NCBI GenBank assembly: GCA_947169385.1
Contig: CAMVPR010000005.1
Coordinates: forward strand, 26,357-90,356
Source: an uncultured Lachnospiraceae bacterium
GTDB lineage: Bacteria > Bacillota > Clostridia > Lachnospirales > Lachnospiraceae
Direction of reading: 5' to 3'
DNA length: 64,000 nt
Shown here piece by piece: positions 36,691 to 43,866 of this stretch. The translations under genes were made by a program, and so were the position numbers. How positions within the stretch are numbered: position 1 is the first letter of the stretch; every line of letters starts with the position of its first letter. Under the pieces are notes generated by a model that was given only the letters and a program-made list of their open reading frames with translations, ran no database searches and was not told the origin of the DNA.

Positions 36691-36717
36691 TTAAGTTTTT
36701 GAAAGATTATCCGATAT
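36691..36717 (+). promoter_or_regulatory. Sigma-28-type promoter for flagellin 1
   Basis: TTAAG start, 15-nt spacer after TTAA, TCCGATAT. It gives a leader of roughly 130 nt with several hairpins. Confidence 0.75.
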
Positions 36718-36812
36718 ATTTAATGTAAGCAACATATACTAGCTTACAACAACTGAATAACAATAGATAATAACTCTCTAGAGAGTCATTATAGAACTTA
36801 TTTATTAAGCAC

Positions 36813-36846
36813 CAGTGATAAGGATGTCACTGTATATTCAAGGAGG
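36813..36846 (+). promoter_or_regulatory. Probable CsrA binding sites in the flagellin 1 leader
   Basis: Hairpin CAGTGA / TCACTG (36813-36832) presents TAAGGATG in its loop, close to the CsrA consensus ARGGAUGU. The Shine-Dalgarno region CAAGGAGG (36839-36846) is a second GGA site 13 nt downstream. The pair has the two-site layout known for the B. subtilis hag leader, where CsrA blocks ribosome loading. Confidence 0.6.
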
Positions 36847-36853
36847 AATTATT

Positions 36854-37672
36854 ATGGTAGTACAACACAACATGCAAGCAGCAAACACAAACAGATACTT
36901 AAACGTATCAGTTAAGGCACAGGCAGGCGTAACTGAGAAGTTATCTTCAGGTTACAGAGTAAACCGTGCAGCAGATGATGCAGCAGGTCTTAACATTTCT
37001 GAGAAGATGAGAGCACAGATTAGAGGTCTTAATCAGGCTAACAGAAACTCAGAGGATGGTATCTCACTTATCCAGACAGCAGAGGGTGCTCTTCAGGAGA
37101 TCCACACCATCTTACAGCGTATGAGTGAGCTTGCTACCCAGGGTGCTAACGATACCAACGTAACCGCTGACCGTCACGCTCTTAAGCTTGAGCTTACAGC
37201 GCTTTCATCAGAGATTACACGTATCGCTAATACAACCGAGTTCAACACAATGAAGCTTCTCTCTGGTAACTTCAAGAGCAAGAACCTTCAGGTTGGTGCT
37301 AACTACATGCAGCATATTTCTATCTCAATTTCTGGTATGACTGCTACAAAGCTCAATGTTCAGAATGCTAATTTGAAGATTAGTAACTACAAGGTTGCTA
37401 CAGCTACAATTTCAGTAATTCACGCAGCTATCAATCAGGTATCTGATCAGAGATCACAGCTTGGTGCATTACAGAATCGTCTTGAGCACACCATCAACAA
37501 CTTGAGCAATGTTGCTGAGAACTTACAGGCAGCTGAGTCACAGATTCGTGATACAGATATGGCTACAACGATGGTTGAGTACAGCAAGAACAATATCATT
37601 CAGCAGGCTGCTCAATCAATGCTTTCACAGGCTAATCAGTCTACGCAGGGTGTATTATCATTGCTTCAGTAA
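36854..37672 (+). CDS. hag: Flagellin, copy 1
   Basis: A 272-residue filament subunit from ATG 36854 after AAGGAGG; the track start at 36815 is in the leader. The conserved D0/D1 ends are clear: EKLSSGYRVNRAADDAAGL at the N-terminus and the terminal helix AQSMLSQANQSTQGVLSLLQ. It lacks a large variable D2/D3 insertion, so it is a minimal flagellin. Exported unfolded with FliS. The GANDTNVTADRHAL and SISISGMT segments are surface-exposed and Ser/Thr-containing, possible glycan sites for the Maf proteins downstream. Confidence 0.97.
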   Translation: MVVQHNMQAANTNRYLNVSVKAQAGVTEKLSSGYRVNRAADDAAGLNISEKMRAQIRGLNQANRNSEDGISLIQTAEGALQEIHTILQRMSELATQGANDTNVTADRHALKLELTALSSEITRIANTTEFNTMKLLSGNFKSKNLQVGANYMQHISISISGMTATKLNVQNANLKISNYKVATATISVIHAAINQVSDQRSQLGALQNRLEHTINNLSNVAENLQAAESQIRDTDMATTMVEYSKNNIIQQAAQSMLSQANQSTQGVLSLLQ

Positions 37673-37696
37673 TCGATTGATTATAAGAGCATTTAA

Positions 37697-37725
37697 AGGG
37701 ATCGGGTTATCCGGTCCCTTTTATT
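37697..37725 (+). terminator. Terminator after flagellin 1
   Basis: Stem AGGGATCGG / CCGGTCCCT (one G-T pair) with loop GTTAT, then TTTATTGTTTTG. Confidence 0.85.
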
Positions 37726-37823
37726 GTTTTGTTATATTTTTTTACGATTTGACATTGTTCAAGGTGCTAAAACCCTTATAAACAGGGCGTTTTAAAGTTT
37801 TTTGAAAAATATTTGAAAAAGGG

Positions 37824-37850
37824 TTAAGTAATCAGCATATTAGACGATAT
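37824..37850 (+). promoter_or_regulatory. Sigma-28-type promoter for flagellin 2
   Basis: TTAA, 15-nt spacer, GACGATAT. The -10 box deviates by one base from copy 1. The leader, about 50 nt, is much shorter than for copy 1. Confidence 0.65.
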
Positions 37851-37903
37851 ATATAGTGTAAGAAATAACAACTGAATTTTTCAGTATTCAAGGAGGAATT
37901 ATT

Positions 37904-38722
37904 ATGGTAGTACAGCACAATATGCAAGCATCTAACACAAACAGATACTTAAATGTATCAGTTAAGGCACAGGCAGGAGTAACAGAGAAGTTATCTTCAG
38001 GATATAGAGTAAACCGTGCAGCAGATGATGCAGCAGGTCTTAATATTTCAGAGAAGATGAGAGCTCAGATCAGAGGTCTTAATCAGGCTAATAGAAACTC
38101 AGAGGATGGTATTTCACTTATCCAGACAGCAGAGGGTGCTCTTCAGGAGATCCACTCAATCTTACAGCGTATGAGCGAGCTCGCTACACAGGGCGCTAAC
38201 GATACCAACGTAACCGCTGACCGTCACGCTCTTAAGCTTGAGCTTACAGCACTTTCATCAGAGATTACACGTATTGCTAACACCACTGAGTTCAACACAA
38301 TGAAGCTTCTTTCTGGTAACTTCAAGAGCAAGAACCTTCAGGTTGGTGCTAACTATATGCAGCACATCTCAATCAGCATCTCAGGTATGACGGCTACTAA
38401 ACTTCATGTTCAGAACAGCAACTTGAAGATTAGTAACTACAAGGTTGCTACAGCTACAATTTCAGTTATCCATGCTGCTATCAACCAGGTATCAGATCAG
38501 AGATCACAGCTTGGTGCTTTACAGAACAGATTAGAGCATACAATTAACAACTTGAGCAACGTTGCTGAGAACTTACAGGCAGCTGAGTCACAGATTCGTG
38601 ATACAGATATGGCTACAACGATGGTTGAGTACAGCAAGAACAACATCATTCAGCAGGCAGCTCAATCAATGCTTACACAGGCTAACCAGTCTACACAGGG
38701 CGTATTGTCATTACTACAGTAA
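37904..38722 (+). CDS. hag: Flagellin, copy 2
   Basis: 272 residues, identical to copy 1 except at five positions: Ala10Ser, Thr85Ser, Asn168His, Ala172Ser and Ser258Thr. DNA differs more, mostly at synonymous sites, so the copies are not recent identical duplicates and protein sequence is under strong selection. ATG 37904 has the same TATTCAAGGAGGAATTATT start context as copy 1. The leader has a small ACTGAA / TTCAGT hairpin (37871-37885) but no AGGATG hairpin. It has its own promoter and terminator. Confidence 0.97.
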   Translation: MVVQHNMQASNTNRYLNVSVKAQAGVTEKLSSGYRVNRAADDAAGLNISEKMRAQIRGLNQANRNSEDGISLIQTAEGALQEIHSILQRMSELATQGANDTNVTADRHALKLELTALSSEITRIANTTEFNTMKLLSGNFKSKNLQVGANYMQHISISISGMTATKLHVQNSNLKISNYKVATATISVIHAAINQVSDQRSQLGALQNRLEHTINNLSNVAENLQAAESQIRDTDMATTMVEYSKNNIIQQAAQSMLTQANQSTQGVLSLLQ

Positions 38723-38743
38723 TTTACTATATAATATATATGA

Positions 38744-38773
38744 GAAACCAGCATTTGCTGGTTTCTTTTTTTA
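38744..38773 (+). terminator. Terminator after flagellin 2
   Basis: A 10-bp stem GAAACCAGCA / TGCTGGTTTC with loop TT, then TTTTTTT. Confidence 0.92.
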
Positions 38774-38790
38774 TCATAATAATGTATAAT
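38762..38790 (+). promoter_or_regulatory. Possible promoter for the glycosylation operon
   Basis: TTTCTT, 17-nt spacer, TATAAT, 33 nt upstream of the 83-residue ORF. The -35 is weak; it lies in the preceding terminator. Confidence 0.4.
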
Positions 38791-38822
38791 TATATCTATA
38801 TAGCTTATTAGGAGGTATTATA

Positions 38823-39074
38823 ATGGGACGTGACGTTATTATTAATGGAATCGGTGAAGTTACTGATTTATTGTACCAGCAGAAGATTCCTGAGGGATAT
38901 TCAAGACTTAATGGATTGATTCAGGATTTAAGTGTATATATAACTACTATTACGGATGAAGAGCAGCAGGTTGCTCTCTTAGAAACAGTTAAAGAAGCTT
39001 TAGCTGCTATGCAGGACAATGATACAACCCTTCTTGCAGATATATTACAGTATGAATTAGTTGAGAAATTATAA
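38823..39074 (+). CDS. Small conserved-looking unknown protein (glycosylation operon head)
   Basis: 83 residues, ATG 38823 behind TTAGGAGGTATT. It begins MGRDVIINGIGEVTDLLYQQ and continues as an acidic, probably all-helical chain with no Cys, no signal and no membrane segment. I do not recognise its family. It lies 13 bp before the Maf-type gene with its own good ribosome binding site, so it is very likely real. A chaperone-like or adaptor role for flagellin glycosylation is only a guess. Confidence 0.65.
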   Translation: MGRDVIINGIGEVTDLLYQQKIPEGYSRLNGLIQDLSVYITTITDEEQQVALLETVKEALAAMQDNDTTLLADILQYELVEKL

Positions 39075-39087
39075 AGGTGGTACAATA

Positions 39088-40980
39088 ATGGATTTTTGGG
39101 ACAAGAATCTTGAGGCTCTAAGAGAGTTGCAGCCTTACTTAGTTAATCATCTTGAGACTATGAAACAAGAGGGAGCTGACACAGTTACTCTTGGAGAGAA
39201 CATAAGCATAGGAGAGGCTAAGGATGGCAATCCGACATTAAGTGTTATAGTGGGTGGTAAGGAATATTGCCTTAACAGTCGTTTTAGACCAATAACCGAA
39301 GCAGAGAAATACGCTTCTCAGTTCGATGACATTAAAGATTATTCTGTTTCGTTGTTCTTTGGATTTGGCAATGGAACATTTGCAAGAGAGATCCTAAAAA
39401 AGGGCAGTGATAAGGTTAGATATTGTTTCTTCGAGCCTTCAAGAGATTCGTTTATCTATATGCTTCACAATGTGGATATGACAGACATTTTCTCAGATAA
39501 GAGGGCAACGTTTTTTGTTGAAGACATTAATAAAGATGAGACAGCTGCATATCTTCCATCGTTTATTGATTGGACCAATATACCTCTTACAGAGATTTAC
39601 GTTCTTCCTAAATATAAGGACATATTCTTGCAGGAATATACTGATTTTGTACATATTGTAAGGGATATTATCGTCAGAGCACAGCTTGCTATGAACACTG
39701 TTGTAGCTCACGGCAATAAGCTTATGAGAAGTTCGGTTCTACATCTTCAGTATATTTTTAATTGTGTTAATTCAACATCGGTTAAGGGGTATTTCCCTGA
39801 GGATATGCCGGCGATTCTTGTTTCGGCAGGACCTTCTATCATGAATAATATAGACGTACTTAGGGAGGCTAAGGGTAAGGCTCTTATTATGTGTGTGGAT
39901 TCGGCACATAGAGTTCTTGTTAAGGCCGGGATTAAGCCTGACATAGTAGTATCGGTGGATCCGGCTAAGTATGGACTTAAGAAGGTGTATGCTATAGATC
40001 CTAATGCATTTGACGGAGTTGCATACCTCTTTAATACTGTTGCTAACTGCAATAGAACAGCAGACATTGATACATACAAGAGGATAATATTTGACGGAGA
40101 TGATGATATTATCAAGCATATGTTTAATGATATCGGCGAGCAGACTATAACCGGATATGCAACAGGTGGTTCGGTTGCTTGTAGTGCTTTTTCAATCCTT
40201 GAGTATTGGGGATTTAAGACTATTATTTTCGTGGGGCAGGATCTTTCTTTCAAGGATGGTAAGAGATATGCCGATTCGGTAAGAGACGCTGCTGAAGTGT
40301 CTGCTGAGCATGGTTTCACGGTGTTTGATGTTCCGGGTTATTATGGCGGAACGGTTCAGACAAGAGAGGATTATTATACTTACCTTAAGTGGTTTGAATC
40401 TGCCGCTTATGTAACAGATTGCGACAATCTAATCAATGCTACCGAGGGTGGTGCATACATTAACGGACTTACCAATATGTCACTTAAAGACGCACTTGAT
40501 AAGTATGCAACCAAGGAGTATAACATAAGAGAGATTATTGAGAATATGCCTAGCGCATTTAACGAAGATCAACAGCAGCAGATTGAGAATTATATCAGGA
40601 GTCTGCCTGGAAGAGTTGAATACTTCTTAAGACAGTTTAAGGAGGGAATCTCGTTAGCGGAGAGAGGCATGACTCTTACTAAGAGAGCTAATCCAGATAC
40701 AAGGGAGCTTAACAAGATTAGTAAGTCTCTTGATAAGATTGATAAGGCTACATCTAATGAGACAGAGTTTGCTATGATTAGTTTAAGAGCTGTTGATGTT
40801 GAGAGAAGAATAGCCAGAGATCAGATCGTTTCGGGTAACAACGCAGATACTGCTGAGGAGCAGAAGGAAGTATTTGCTTCACTTATCTTGTTATATAGAG
40901 CATTTTATGATGCTACACTAGAGCTTAAGGATATCGTCAAAGAGTTGATAGATAATTTTGAAAGGAACGGAAGAAAGTAA
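39088..40980 (+). CDS. Maf/DUF115-family motility-associated glycosyltransferase 1
   Basis: 630 residues from ATG 39088 after AAAGGTGG (the track TTG 39061 overlaps the previous gene). The central DUF115/MptE-like domain (about 235-430) has ILVSAGPSIMNNIDVL and SVDPAKYG, then GYATGGSVACSAFSILEYWG and IFVGQDLSF. Proteins of this type (Maf in Campylobacter, Aeromonas and Clostridium) attach nonulosonic acid sugars to flagellin. The C-terminal part (about 480-620) is helical. It is translationally coupled to the next gene by TAATG overlap. Confidence 0.88.
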   Translation: MDFWDKNLEALRELQPYLVNHLETMKQEGADTVTLGENISIGEAKDGNPTLSVIVGGKEYCLNSRFRPITEAEKYASQFDDIKDYSVSLFFGFGNGTFAREILKKGSDKVRYCFFEPSRDSFIYMLHNVDMTDIFSDKRATFFVEDINKDETAAYLPSFIDWTNIPLTEIYVLPKYKDIFLQEYTDFVHIVRDIIVRAQLAMNTVVAHGNKLMRSSVLHLQYIFNCVNSTSVKGYFPEDMPAILVSAGPSIMNNIDVLREAKGKALIMCVDSAHRVLVKAGIKPDIVVSVDPAKYGLKKVYAIDPNAFDGVAYLFNTVANCNRTADIDTYKRIIFDGDDDIIKHMFNDIGEQTITGYATGGSVACSAFSILEYWGFKTIIFVGQDLSFKDGKRYADSVRDAAEVSAEHGFTVFDVPGYYGGTVQTREDYYTYLKWFESAAYVTDCDNLINATEGGAYINGLTNMSLKDALDKYATKEYNIREIIENMPSAFNEDQQQQIENYIRSLPGRVEYFLRQFKEGISLAERGMTLTKRANPDTRELNKISKSLDKIDKATSNETEFAMISLRAVDVERRIARDQIVSGNNADTAEEQKEVFASLILLYRAFYDATLELKDIVKELIDNFERNGRK

Positions 40981-41984
40981 TGGAAGTACTTGCAGTCATT
41001 CCTGCCAGGAGCGGGAGTAGAAGTGTACCTGATAAAAACATTAGAAATATGGCGGGCAGACCGATGCTCGCCTATTCGATTGAGCACGGATTAAAGTCAG
41101 AGCTTATCAATAGAGTAATTGTAAGTACTGACAGTGAGAAATACGCAGATATTGCAAGAGAATATGGTGCCGAAGTACCATTTATCAGACCGGCTGAGTA
41201 TGCAACTGATACTTCGTTAGACTACGATGTTTTCAAGCATGCTCTGGATTATTTAAGGGATAATGAAGGCTATGAGCCGGACATAGTTGTGCAGTTAAGA
41301 CCTACTTATCCGATAAGAGATATTAACGATATCAATGAGATGATACAGCGTCTAGCTGACGATGAAGAAGCAGATTCAGTGAGGGCTGTAGCTCCTGCTA
41401 AGGAGATTCCGTATAAGATGTGGAAGATGGATGATAAGGGTGTGATGAATCCATTTGTCACAGATATTCATGAGTGTTACAACATGCCTAGACAAGAATT
41501 GCCTAAGGTATTTTATCAGAATGCCAGCATAGATGTATTCAGACCAAGAACCATATATGACTATCACTCAATGACAGGTAAGAAGGTTTTAGGATATGTC
41601 ATGAAGAGGAATTTTGATGTTGATACGGAAGAGGATTTCTTGCGCGCTGAAAGATATATTGAACTGGTTAGAGGCGGACATAGATTTGTATTTGATATAG
41701 ACGGGGTTATTGCTCAATACGATGAGACTCTTGATTATGCCAATGTTGGTCCTAGAGAGAAGATGGTTGCTGCCATAAGAACTCTTCACGAGGCAGGTAA
41801 CGAGATAGTGCTGTTCACAGCGAGGGGATATGTGACCGGTATTGATTGGGAGGAGACGACCAAGAAGCAGATGGAGAAATTTGGTGTCCCTTATGACAAG
41901 CTTATTTTTGGTAAGCCAAATGCTGACTACTATATCGATGACAAGATGCTTGACATGGATTTGTTAGAGGATTATTTTTCCTAG
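40980..41984 (+). CDS. CMP-sugar (nonulosonate) cytidylyltransferase fused to HAD-like phosphatase
   Basis: 334 residues. The first about 225 form a NeuA/PseF-type cytidylyltransferase: VIPARSGSRSVPDKNI (CTP loop), VSTDSEKYA and VVQLRPTYPIR, activating an acidic sugar as its CMP form. Residues about 235-334 are a small HAD domain (FDIDGVIA with both Asp, then LFTARGYVTG and YYIDDK), like capsule-region phosphatases. A fusion can let one polypeptide remove a phosphate and activate the sugar. It starts in the stop codon of maf1. The actual sugar is unknown, since no NeuB/PseI synthase lies in the window. Confidence 0.85.
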   Translation: MEVLAVIPARSGSRSVPDKNIRNMAGRPMLAYSIEHGLKSELINRVIVSTDSEKYADIAREYGAEVPFIRPAEYATDTSLDYDVFKHALDYLRDNEGYEPDIVVQLRPTYPIRDINDINEMIQRLADDEEADSVRAVAPAKEIPYKMWKMDDKGVMNPFVTDIHECYNMPRQELPKVFYQNASIDVFRPRTIYDYHSMTGKKVLGYVMKRNFDVDTEEDFLRAERYIELVRGGHRFVFDIDGVIAQYDETLDYANVGPREKMVAAIRTLHEAGNEIVLFTARGYVTGIDWEETTKKQMEKFGVPYDKLIFGKPNADYYIDDKMLDMDLLEDYFS

Positions 41985-41994
41985 AGGTGATTGC

Positions 41995-43638
41995 ATGGAT
42001 GAATATAAATTATATAACGACGGTAGAGTATTAATCGATATAGCTAATGTGATAATCAAGAATACCAGAAGAATGCACCTCGAGGATATTCACAGTGGGC
42101 TTAAGAGATTGTCTAAGCTTTATGGGCCGTACGCAGAGAGTGTGGCTATGATTGAAGCTGAGACAAGGGAGCACGGGATTTTCCCGGATGCTAATTGTCT
42201 TGCACTTACGATATCACAGATACTTGAATCAGATGCAGCTAAGGATTATATTATGGTTGCCGATTATCTTGAACTGTCTTTTAAACCTATGATTCTTCAG
42301 GTTCAGGAAGGATTGAGGATAGTTTTTGGAAATATTGGCGCAACATACAACAGGGAGACAGAGGCAGCTAATCTACTTGTAAGCGATGTCCTTGCAAGAC
42401 AGCTTAAGGATGTTAAGCCTTATGATTTAGAGGAGACGTCGACAGGGTACGCAACATTGGCTTTAGAGGATTCTGCCGGAAGGTATTATTTTCATAGCAA
42501 TGTAGATCCTGTGGTTGAGGCAGACGAGCTTATCAATGATTATTACGATCCGAGATATGAAGAGTATATATTGATTGGAACCGGACTTGGATATCTGATT
42601 CTCAGTCTGTTTAAGAAGGATGCTTTCAGTAAGCTTACAGTATATGAGAGCGATGCAAGGATGCTCAAATCAATGATATCTTATCAAGATGTGAGCGCGT
42701 TTATCAAGGGTGGAAGATTAAAGATTATTCTTGACGATAAACTCGAGCATTTAGCTAAGGCGTGCCAATCAGATTCAGCCAAGGTTATAATTCATGAGCC
42801 GAGTATCAGGAATATCAAGAATGATAATATGAGGACTCAGCTTTACAGATATTTCTATAAGGAGATGGGAATCAGACGCAACATTGATGTCATGCAGGCG
42901 AATTTCTATCAGAATTACAGAAATTGTAAAGGCAATGTTGATGAGCTTAAAGATAGATTCGAAGGCAAGACGGTTGTTATGGTTGCGGCAGGTCCTTCGG
43001 TTTCTAAGCACTACGAGGAGCTTAAGAATCTTCCTGAAGACGTAGTGGTTGTAGCGGTATCGACAATATATAGAAAGTTGCTTTCTGAAGGTATAAGGCC
43101 TGACTATGTTGTTCATATCGATCCACAGATTAAGACATTCGGGCATCTTAAAGACATCAATGAAGATATTCCGCTTCTTGTGCTTTCTACAGCATTTGAA
43201 GGATGTGCGAGATTATATCCCGGCAAGAGTTATATCATTTACCAGGAAGGCTATTATCTTGCAGAGCAGGAAGCTATAAAGGGCTATCAGTTATATGAGA
43301 CCGGAGGGTCGGTTTCTTGTGTAGCATTAGAGGTTGCCTATAAGCTCGGAGCTAGTAAGATAGTGTTGATAGGCCTCGATCTTGCATATACAGATGGGCT
43401 TGCACATGCCAAAGGAGTTTCTAAACAGAAGACGGCTGATTTGGCAAATGCATACAAGGTCAAGGGTTATTACGGCGGAGAAGTTCCGAGTACCCTTGTT
43501 TTCGCAGGGTTCATTGATTGGTTTTCTGACTATGTTAAGAGGCATAAGGATTGTAAGATTATAAATGCTACCGAGGGTGGAGCAGATATACCTGGAGTTG
43601 ATAAATGCGCATTTAAGGAGGCGATTTATCATGATTAA
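41995..43638 (+). CDS. Maf/DUF115-family motility-associated glycosyltransferase 2
   Basis: 547 residues, ATG 41995 behind TAGAGGTGATTGC. The same DUF115 core as the first Maf: VVMVAAGPSVSKHYEEL at about 328-344 and YVVHIDPQIKTFGHL, then ETGGSVSCVALEVAYKLGA and KIVLIGLDLAYTDGLAHA. An N-terminal region of about 180 residues differs from Maf1. Two Maf proteins side by side suggest either two sugars or two acceptor proteins (such as the two flagellins). The end overlaps the next small gene by 8 nt. Confidence 0.87.
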   Translation: MDEYKLYNDGRVLIDIANVIIKNTRRMHLEDIHSGLKRLSKLYGPYAESVAMIEAETREHGIFPDANCLALTISQILESDAAKDYIMVADYLELSFKPMILQVQEGLRIVFGNIGATYNRETEAANLLVSDVLARQLKDVKPYDLEETSTGYATLALEDSAGRYYFHSNVDPVVEADELINDYYDPRYEEYILIGTGLGYLILSLFKKDAFSKLTVYESDARMLKSMISYQDVSAFIKGGRLKIILDDKLEHLAKACQSDSAKVIIHEPSIRNIKNDNMRTQLYRYFYKEMGIRRNIDVMQANFYQNYRNCKGNVDELKDRFEGKTVVMVAAGPSVSKHYEELKNLPEDVVVVAVSTIYRKLLSEGIRPDYVVHIDPQIKTFGHLKDINEDIPLLVLSTAFEGCARLYPGKSYIIYQEGYYLAEQEAIKGYQLYETGGSVSCVALEVAYKLGASKIVLIGLDLAYTDGLAHAKGVSKQKTADLANAYKVKGYYGGEVPSTLVFAGFIDWFSDYVKRHKDCKIINATEGGADIPGVDKCAFKEAIYHD

Positions 43639-43852
43639 GAAAGCTGTTAAGGCAGATTTGACGATGAAGGAGAGTATTCTTAAGAATAATCTTTCTAACA
43701 ATTACAAGGATGCGGCGCACGAGGCGCTTGACGACTTTGATAAGGCAGTTGAAGAGTATCATGATTCAGGACAGCTTAAGGATAAGGATTATATGAAATA
43801 TCACTCTATAGTTCAAAACTATAAGATAAGTATGAAGAATTATCATCACTAA
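43631..43852 (+). CDS. Small unknown protein between Maf2 and the glycosyltransferase
   Basis: 73 residues. Start ATG 43631 lies 5 nt after AAGGAGGCG, which is inside the end of maf2; the track start at 43565 has no such site. Charged and helical (MKESILKNNLSNNYKDAAHEALDDF), ending in a short basic tail YKISMKNYHH. No recognisable family. The overlap with maf2 shows coupling to the glycosylation operon. Confidence 0.6.
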   Translation: MIKKAVKADLTMKESILKNNLSNNYKDAAHEALDDFDKAVEEYHDSGQLKDKDYMKYHSIVQNYKISMKNYHH

Positions 43853-43866
43853 TTTGGAGGACAATC

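Noticed and set aside
39747-40319. 190-residue ORF on the minus strand inside maf1
   Set aside because: It mirrors the codon pattern of the strong plus-strand gene, has no ribosome binding site or recognisable domain, and is a shadow frame.
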